Source: an uncultured Bacteroidota bacterium (GTDB taxonomy: Bacteria; Bacteroidota; Bacteroidia; Chitinophagales; Chitinophagaceae). Taken from it: a DNA stretch of 18,526 bases. How positions within the stretch are numbered: the first letter of the stretch is position 1; each line of letters starts with the position of its first letter. A program made the translations under genes and the position numbers. Location of the stretch: NCBI GenBank assembly GCA_903881265.1, contig CAIRSV010000252.1, positions 1-18,526 of the forward strand, read 5' to 3'. This document shows positions 14,631 to 18,526 of the stretch, one piece after another. The notes under the pieces were generated by a model. That model was not told the origin of the DNA. It made no database searches and saw nothing but the letters and a program-made list of their open reading frames with translations.

Positions 14631-16214
14631 ATGAAAAAATTTCTCTACGCTATTCCGCTCTTTTTTTGTTTACACGCGCAGGCTCAGCAAGGCAACCTTT
14701 CAGGTGACTTGATGATGAATGTCAATTTTTTTCAACGTGATACAAATATCAAAGCAGCCGGTAATCAGTTGTACGATAATTTTTTAAGTGGCGGCGAAGG
14801 ATGGCTCGGACTTAGATACGCAGGTTTTGGGTTTACAGGCATAGTCCGTTTTGATGCGTTTCATAATTCTAATTTACAAAATCCGACGAGTGCGTTGACG
14901 GCAGCGGGTATCGGTATGTTTAGCTTAAGCAAAGAGTTTAAAAAACTAACGATCACAGGAGGACATATCTACGATCAAATCGGCAGTGGAATTATATTTA
15001 GAGCCTACGAAGATCGCGGGTTGTTGATTGATAATGCGCTCTTTGGTTTGCATCTCAAATATCGCTTGAATGATCACGTTACGGTGAAAGGGTTTTCGGG
15101 TCAGACTAAAAACTTGTTTGAACGCTATCAACCTATCTTGAAAGGAATGAATATCGAAACTGATTTTGATTTAGGATCAAAGGCTCATATCACCCCAGGA
15201 ATTGGGATTGTGAATCGAACGATGGATCAAAAGAGCATGGATAATATTATTTCCAATATCAATAATATGCCTGAAAAAGATCGTTTTATACCAACCTATA
15301 ATTCGAGTGCGATTTCGTTGTATAACACGTTAAATGCTGGAAATATTAGCTGGTATATCGAAGGTGCTCTTAAGTCATCAGAGGCTATTGTACTTAATGG
15401 TGCGTTGAAAAAACAAAGTGGCAATGTCATTTACTCAACCTTGGGATATGCCCAAAACAAATTTGGTATCAATGGGTCTATAAAACGTACAGAAAATTTT
15501 GTCATGCGCACCTCTCCGAATGAGATCTTACTCAAAGGGATTTATAATTGGCAGCCTATCATTGCTCAAATACGCCCTCAGCGCCTGATAGCGCGTTATA
15601 CACCACCATCGCAAGACTTATCCGAACTAGCAAGTAACCTCAACGCATTTTACACACCCAATGATAAATTGAATTTTAATTTGGCGTATACGCGTATCAA
15701 TACCTTGAAAGATGAAGTATTGTATCGTGAAGTATTTGCAGAAACAGAAATCAGAAGTGTAAAGAATGTTTTATTCCATTTAGGGGTTCAATATCTAGTG
15801 TATAATCAATCCCTCTATCAACAAAAAGTTCCTGCAGAATATCCAGAGGTCAATGCAATTACACCATTCCTCGAAGTTGGATATAAAATCAACAAAAAGA
15901 AGTCTATTCGCGCTGAATTGCAATACATGAGCACGAAGCAAGATTATGGATCATGGGTCTTTGGTCTGTTGGAATATAACATATCACCAACGTGGAGTTT
16001 TGCAGTGTCTGATATGTATAATGCCAAACCTAATACAAATCACATCAGTAAGGCACATCATTATCCAAATGTCTTTATGGCGTATACCAAGGATGCGAAT
16101 CGCTTTACCTTGCAATATGTAAAACAAGTGGATGGGATCAATTGTACAGGTGGTGTATGTCGTTACGAACCTGCATTCAGTGGATTTAAAATTGGTGTAA
16201 CCTCAAGTTTCTAA
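14631..16214 (+). CDS. DUF6029 family outer-membrane beta-barrel protein
   Basis: 527 aa from ATG 14631. The signal peptide MKKFLYAIPLFFCLHAQA is followed by QQGNLSGD. The open frame runs back to 14508, but that part crosses the promoter at 14581-14608; ATG 14619, four codons upstream, is a possible alternative. The N-terminal region (GGEGWLGLRYAGFGFTGIVRFDAF, GGHIYDQIGSGIIFRAYEDRGLLIDNALFGLHLKY) matches what I know of DUF6029 proteins. The remainder is a run of amphipathic strands ending GFKIGVTSSF, with a terminal aromatic residue as expected for Bam-inserted barrels. The family's function is not established. The Omp28-related gene follows after 18 bases, so they form a two-gene operon. Confidence 0.85.
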   Translation: MKKFLYAIPLFFCLHAQAQQGNLSGDLMMNVNFFQRDTNIKAAGNQLYDNFLSGGEGWLGLRYAGFGFTGIVRFDAFHNSNLQNPTSALTAAGIGMFSLSKEFKKLTITGGHIYDQIGSGIIFRAYEDRGLLIDNALFGLHLKYRLNDHVTVKGFSGQTKNLFERYQPILKGMNIETDFDLGSKAHITPGIGIVNRTMDQKSMDNIISNINNMPEKDRFIPTYNSSAISLYNTLNAGNISWYIEGALKSSEAIVLNGALKKQSGNVIYSTLGYAQNKFGINGSIKRTENFVMRTSPNEILLKGIYNWQPIIAQIRPQRLIARYTPPSQDLSELASNLNAFYTPNDKLNFNLAYTRINTLKDEVLYREVFAETEIRSVKNVLFHLGVQYLVYNQSLYQQKVPAEYPEVNAITPFLEVGYKINKKKSIRAELQYMSTKQDYGSWVFGLLEYNISPTWSFAVSDMYNAKPNTNHISKAHHYPNVFMAYTKDANRFTLQYVKQVDGINCTGGVCRYEPAFSGFKIGVTSSF

Positions 16215-16232
16215 AAACAAAAAGATAATATC

Positions 16233-17129
16233 ATGAACATACGTATTAGTATAATTATTTTGGTAATGGCATCACTAATGGGGTGTAACAAGGAACAAAT
16301 TCCAGTTGGTCTTTTGCTTCAAGACGAGTTGAATACAACGGATACAACATATATGATTGCGACAATACCTTCTGCTCAGACAAAAAAAATATTTGTTGAA
16401 GAGGCTACTGGAGTAAGATGTGCTAATTGCCCAAGTGGTGCAGACATTCTTCGAAATTTAAAATTAAACTATCCTGATAAAATTATTTCTGCTTCAATAT
16501 ATTCTCCGTTTCTAAATGATTTTCAACCACCTGCGCAATATGATTTTAATAATTCGGATGATTCAACGCTTGTTTTTTTTCTGAACAGTTCAGATCCTAG
16601 CAAACCGCAGGCTACTATTGACCGACTTGAAACAGGTGGAACTTCAAAATATTTTTTTGACAAAACGTTTTGGAATTCCACCATCGCAGGTATTATTTCG
16701 AAGACAACCCCATTAAATATTGATTTATCTGCAATACCAACTGGAAATACTGATGAATTTCTTATTACATCTAAAATTACATTTACAGATACAATCACCG
16801 CAGATTTAGGCATTTCAATTTATCTGATTGAGGACCATGTTATTGATTATCAGGATTCAATGGCTAACGAAGTTCTCAACTATGAACATAATCATATCCT
16901 ACGGAAAATTATAACACCTATTTCAGGTTCTAGTTTTTTAGGTACAACAACTACAAAAGAGAAGGGGCGTGTTTTTGAAAAATTCACAACATTTACATTA
17001 CCTGCAATGGCAATTATTGGAACAAGCCCTAGAGGCATTGTCAATAAATCAAATCTCAAACTTATTTGCTTTGTTCATAAAACTGGTCTAAGCAAAGAAG
17101 TTATTCATGTTGAGGAAATTGATTTGTAG
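16233..17129 (+). CDS. Omp28-related lipoprotein with thioredoxin-like C-x-x-C
   Basis: 298 aa. The signal peptide MNIRISIIILVMASLMGC has lipobox L-M-G-C18, so it is lipid-anchored. KKIFVEEATGVRCANCPSG with C63-A-N-C66 matches the Omp28 family signature (E-x-x-TG-x-x-C-x-x-C-P). In form it resembles a thioredoxin-like active site, but redox activity has not been shown for the family as far as I know. The remainder (about 130-298) is a beta-rich domain. It follows the DUF6029 gene by 18 bases, an arrangement I believe recurs in Bacteroidota and which suggests the two proteins work together in the outer membrane. Codon use is more AT-rich than the flanking genes, similar to the orphan lipoprotein at 5454. 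Confidence 0.85.
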   Translation: MNIRISIIILVMASLMGCNKEQIPVGLLLQDELNTTDTTYMIATIPSAQTKKIFVEEATGVRCANCPSGADILRNLKLNYPDKIISASIYSPFLNDFQPPAQYDFNNSDDSTLVFFLNSSDPSKPQATIDRLETGGTSKYFFDKTFWNSTIAGIISKTTPLNIDLSAIPTGNTDEFLITSKITFTDTITADLGISIYLIEDHVIDYQDSMANEVLNYEHNHILRKIITPISGSSFLGTTTTKEKGRVFEKFTTFTLPAMAIIGTSPRGIVNKSNLKLICFVHKTGLSKEVIHVEEIDL

Positions 17130-17198
17130 GCTTAACTATTAATCTAAGTCATACAGCCATTACTGCATGGTTTAATGGTATTATAAGCTAGTATTCTT

Positions 17199-17206
17199 TA
17201 CTTTTG
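17199..17206 (+). promoter_or_regulatory. Candidate -7 element of the glutaminyl cyclase gene (TACTTTTG)
   Basis: Exact TAnnTTTG match, 20 bases before ATG 17227 and after the end of the Omp28-related gene. It predicts a separate transcript with a short leader of about 15 bases. No clear -33 TTTG is seen. Confidence 0.45.
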
Positions 17207-17226
17207 TGGCTCATCTATTTTATCAT

Positions 17227-18204
17227 ATGTTTTCACTTATCCGAAAAATAGTTCTTCCTGCAGTATGCCTTCTTGTATTCTTGAATGCCTGTCAGAATAA
17301 TGATACAGTGGCTACTAGCGAAGCGGTAACAGCCGTCAAGAAAATTTCTGCACCTGAGTTTGATGCGAATAACGCCTATGAATTAATTAAAAAGCAGGTG
17401 TCGTTTGGGCCTCGATATCCTGGTACTGAGGCGCAAAAAAAGTGTGCGGCTTGGATGGAAACCGAACTGAAAAAATATGCCGATACAGTGTATATCCAAC
17501 GGGCAACGCTCACGCAACCTGGATCGAATAAAACATATCCTGCCGTCAATATCATTGCTTCTTTTAATCCCAACGCCGAACATCGAGTGCTCTTGCTAGC
17601 ACATTGGGACAGTCGCCCTTGGGCCGATGAAGATAGCAAGGATAAAGACAAACCTATCCTTGCCGCTGATGATGGAGGCAGTGGCGTGGCGGTATTGATG
17701 GAGATTGCTGCAAAAATGAAAACCACCCGTCCGAATATTGGTGTCGATATTTTATTGGAAGATGCTGAAGATGTCGGCCGCACCGAATGGGGCGAATTGA
17801 GTTATTGTTTGGGTACACAATATTGGGTCAAGAATCCTCACTTACCTGGTTACCGTGCTATGTTTGGCATACTGCTCGATATGGTGGGTGCCAAAGGCGC
17901 ACGTTTTCCGTTAGAAGCGCAATCGCAACAGTATGCAGGGTCCATTCAGCGCGAAATATGGGAAACGGCTCGAAGTGCTGGCTACTCAGATTATTTTGTG
18001 AGTGAACGTGGAAGCGCTATCACCGATGACCATATCGTGATTAATACCGACGCACATATTCCGTGTGTCGATATCATCAACCTGAAAGCAGACGGAAGTT
18101 TCGCCGATCATTGGCATACCCATCAAGATGATATGAATATCATTGACAAAGGCACATTAAAGGCAGTGGGCCAAACCGTAATGGCTGTGATTTATAATCA
18201 GTAG
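17227..18204 (+). CDS. Glutaminyl-peptide cyclotransferase-like M28 family lipoprotein
   Basis: 325 aa. The signal peptide ends F-L-N-A-C, giving a lipid anchor at Cys19. The catalytic domain has the M28 zinc fold: AHWDSRPWAD with H126, AADDGGSGVAVLMEIA with D149, LLEDAEDVG with E181 and ADHWHTHQDD with H297. D149, E181 and H297 are my picks for the zinc ligands by analogy with glutaminyl cyclases, whose W-H-T block resembles residues 296-298. In this subfamily HWDSRPWAD and the single-zinc pattern point to glutaminyl-peptide cyclotransferase, which converts N-terminal Gln of exported proteins to pyroglutamate with loss of ammonia, rather than to an aminopeptidase. ATG 17227 is chosen over a GTG at 17206 because the latter overlaps the promoter. 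Location is the periplasmic membrane face. It sits after the DUF6029/Omp28 pair. Confidence 0.85.
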   Translation: MFSLIRKIVLPAVCLLVFLNACQNNDTVATSEAVTAVKKISAPEFDANNAYELIKKQVSFGPRYPGTEAQKKCAAWMETELKKYADTVYIQRATLTQPGSNKTYPAVNIIASFNPNAEHRVLLLAHWDSRPWADEDSKDKDKPILAADDGGSGVAVLMEIAAKMKTTRPNIGVDILLEDAEDVGRTEWGELSYCLGTQYWVKNPHLPGYRAMFGILLDMVGAKGARFPLEAQSQQYAGSIQREIWETARSAGYSDYFVSERGSAITDDHIVINTDAHIPCVDIINLKADGSFADHWHTHQDDMNIIDKGTLKAVGQTVMAVIYNQ

Positions 18205-18357
18205 TCGATTGAAACATACGTCCATCTAAGTCTACTTGGTCTGCGATAGCACCTTTACAAGTGACATTGACGTGAAGCTAGAAATTTTTTATTGCGACAA
18301 TCGCAATGTTAGCGGTCAGCTTAAAAACCGCCCCGAAAAATGACAAACAGAACAGAA
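18205..18357. other. Spacer with two hairpins before the GNAT gene
   Basis: ATTGCG (18291-18296) pairs with CGCAAT (18302-18307) over a five-base loop, directly followed by GTTAGCGGT; GCGGT (18312-18316) can pair with ACCGC (18327-18331). No T-run follows, so these are not typical terminators. Confidence 0.45.
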
Positions 18358-18526
18358 ATGAAAATATTTGCCGAAAGAGAACGAGTCATATTAAGAGAAA
18401 TACTTCCTTCTGATATTGACGGAATGTTTGAACTTGATTCCGACCCTGAAGTTCACAAATATTTGGGAAACAAGCCTGTGAATGATCGAGCGCAAATCAG
18501 TAATGTAATAAATTTTATCAGACAAC
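18358..18526 (+). CDS. GNAT family N-acetyltransferase, N-terminal fragment (cut by window edge)
   Basis: The first 56 codons are present. MKIFAERERVILREILPSDIDGMFELDSDPEVHKYLGN is the typical opening of RimJ/RimL-like GNAT acetyltransferases (E-R-x-x-L-R-E, then M-x-x-L-x-x-D-P-E-V). These use acetyl-CoA to acetylate an amino group of a protein, antibiotic or small molecule. The acetyl-CoA binding motif lies beyond the window. An in-frame ATG at 18340 would add six residues (MTNRTE); I prefer 18358 because the conserved region begins at once. The substrate cannot be inferred. Confidence 0.85.
   Translation, partial: MKIFAERERVILREILPSDIDGMFELDSDPEVHKYLGNKPVNDRAQISNVINFIRQ

Noticed and set aside
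17376..17783. 135-codon minus-strand frame inside the glutaminyl cyclase gene
   Set aside because: Antisense shadow across the catalytic motifs of the real gene.

Overview
The window comes from a chromosome of the Bacteroidota. The signs are an extra-long SecA (1105 aa), several candidate TAnnTTTG (-7) promoter elements in place of a classical -10 box, little sign of Shine-Dalgarno sequences, DUF6029 and Omp28-type envelope proteins, and signal peptides that nearly all leave glutamine at the mature N-terminus. I cannot place it below phylum from the sequence alone. I see no tRNA, rRNA, CRISPR array, transposase, integrase or phage structural gene.

Layout. 1-128: 5' end of a secreted protein (minus). 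333-1445: membrane fatty acid desaturase. 1905-5222: secA, followed by a strong terminator. 5232-6320: an AT-rich orphan lipoprotein gene enclosed by a 57-bp imperfect direct repeat and two nearly identical terminators, with REP-like palindromes; this looks like an inserted or duplicated cassette. 6590-7749: a small lipoprotein and a secreted protein with a SHOCT-like tail (both minus). 7790-7847: a 19-bp inverted repeat with divergent promoter-like elements, facing a WYL-type regulator (7860-8750). 8904-9152: a small basic one-helix membrane protein (minus). 9539-12455: class III aminotransferase overlapping a GT-C glycosyltransferase-like membrane protein. 12461-14445: DUF3108 protein and a putative outer-membrane protein (minus). 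14631-17129: DUF6029 barrel protein plus Omp28-related lipoprotein. 17227-18204: M28-type glutaminyl-peptide cyclotransferase lipoprotein. 18358-18526: start of a GNAT acetyltransferase.

The common theme is export and the cell envelope. SecA drives secretion. Five predicted signal-peptidase-I substrates all begin with Gln after the predicted cleavage site, and the glutaminyl cyclase that would turn such Gln into pyroglutamate is in the same window. Four more proteins are predicted lipoproteins (LFSC, LDSC, LMGC, LNAC lipoboxes). The most distinctive non-coding signals are the symmetric divergent operator/promoter at 7790-7847, the repeat-bounded lipoprotein cassette after secA, and a 28-bp promoter sequence shared (25/28) by the desaturase and DUF6029 genes.
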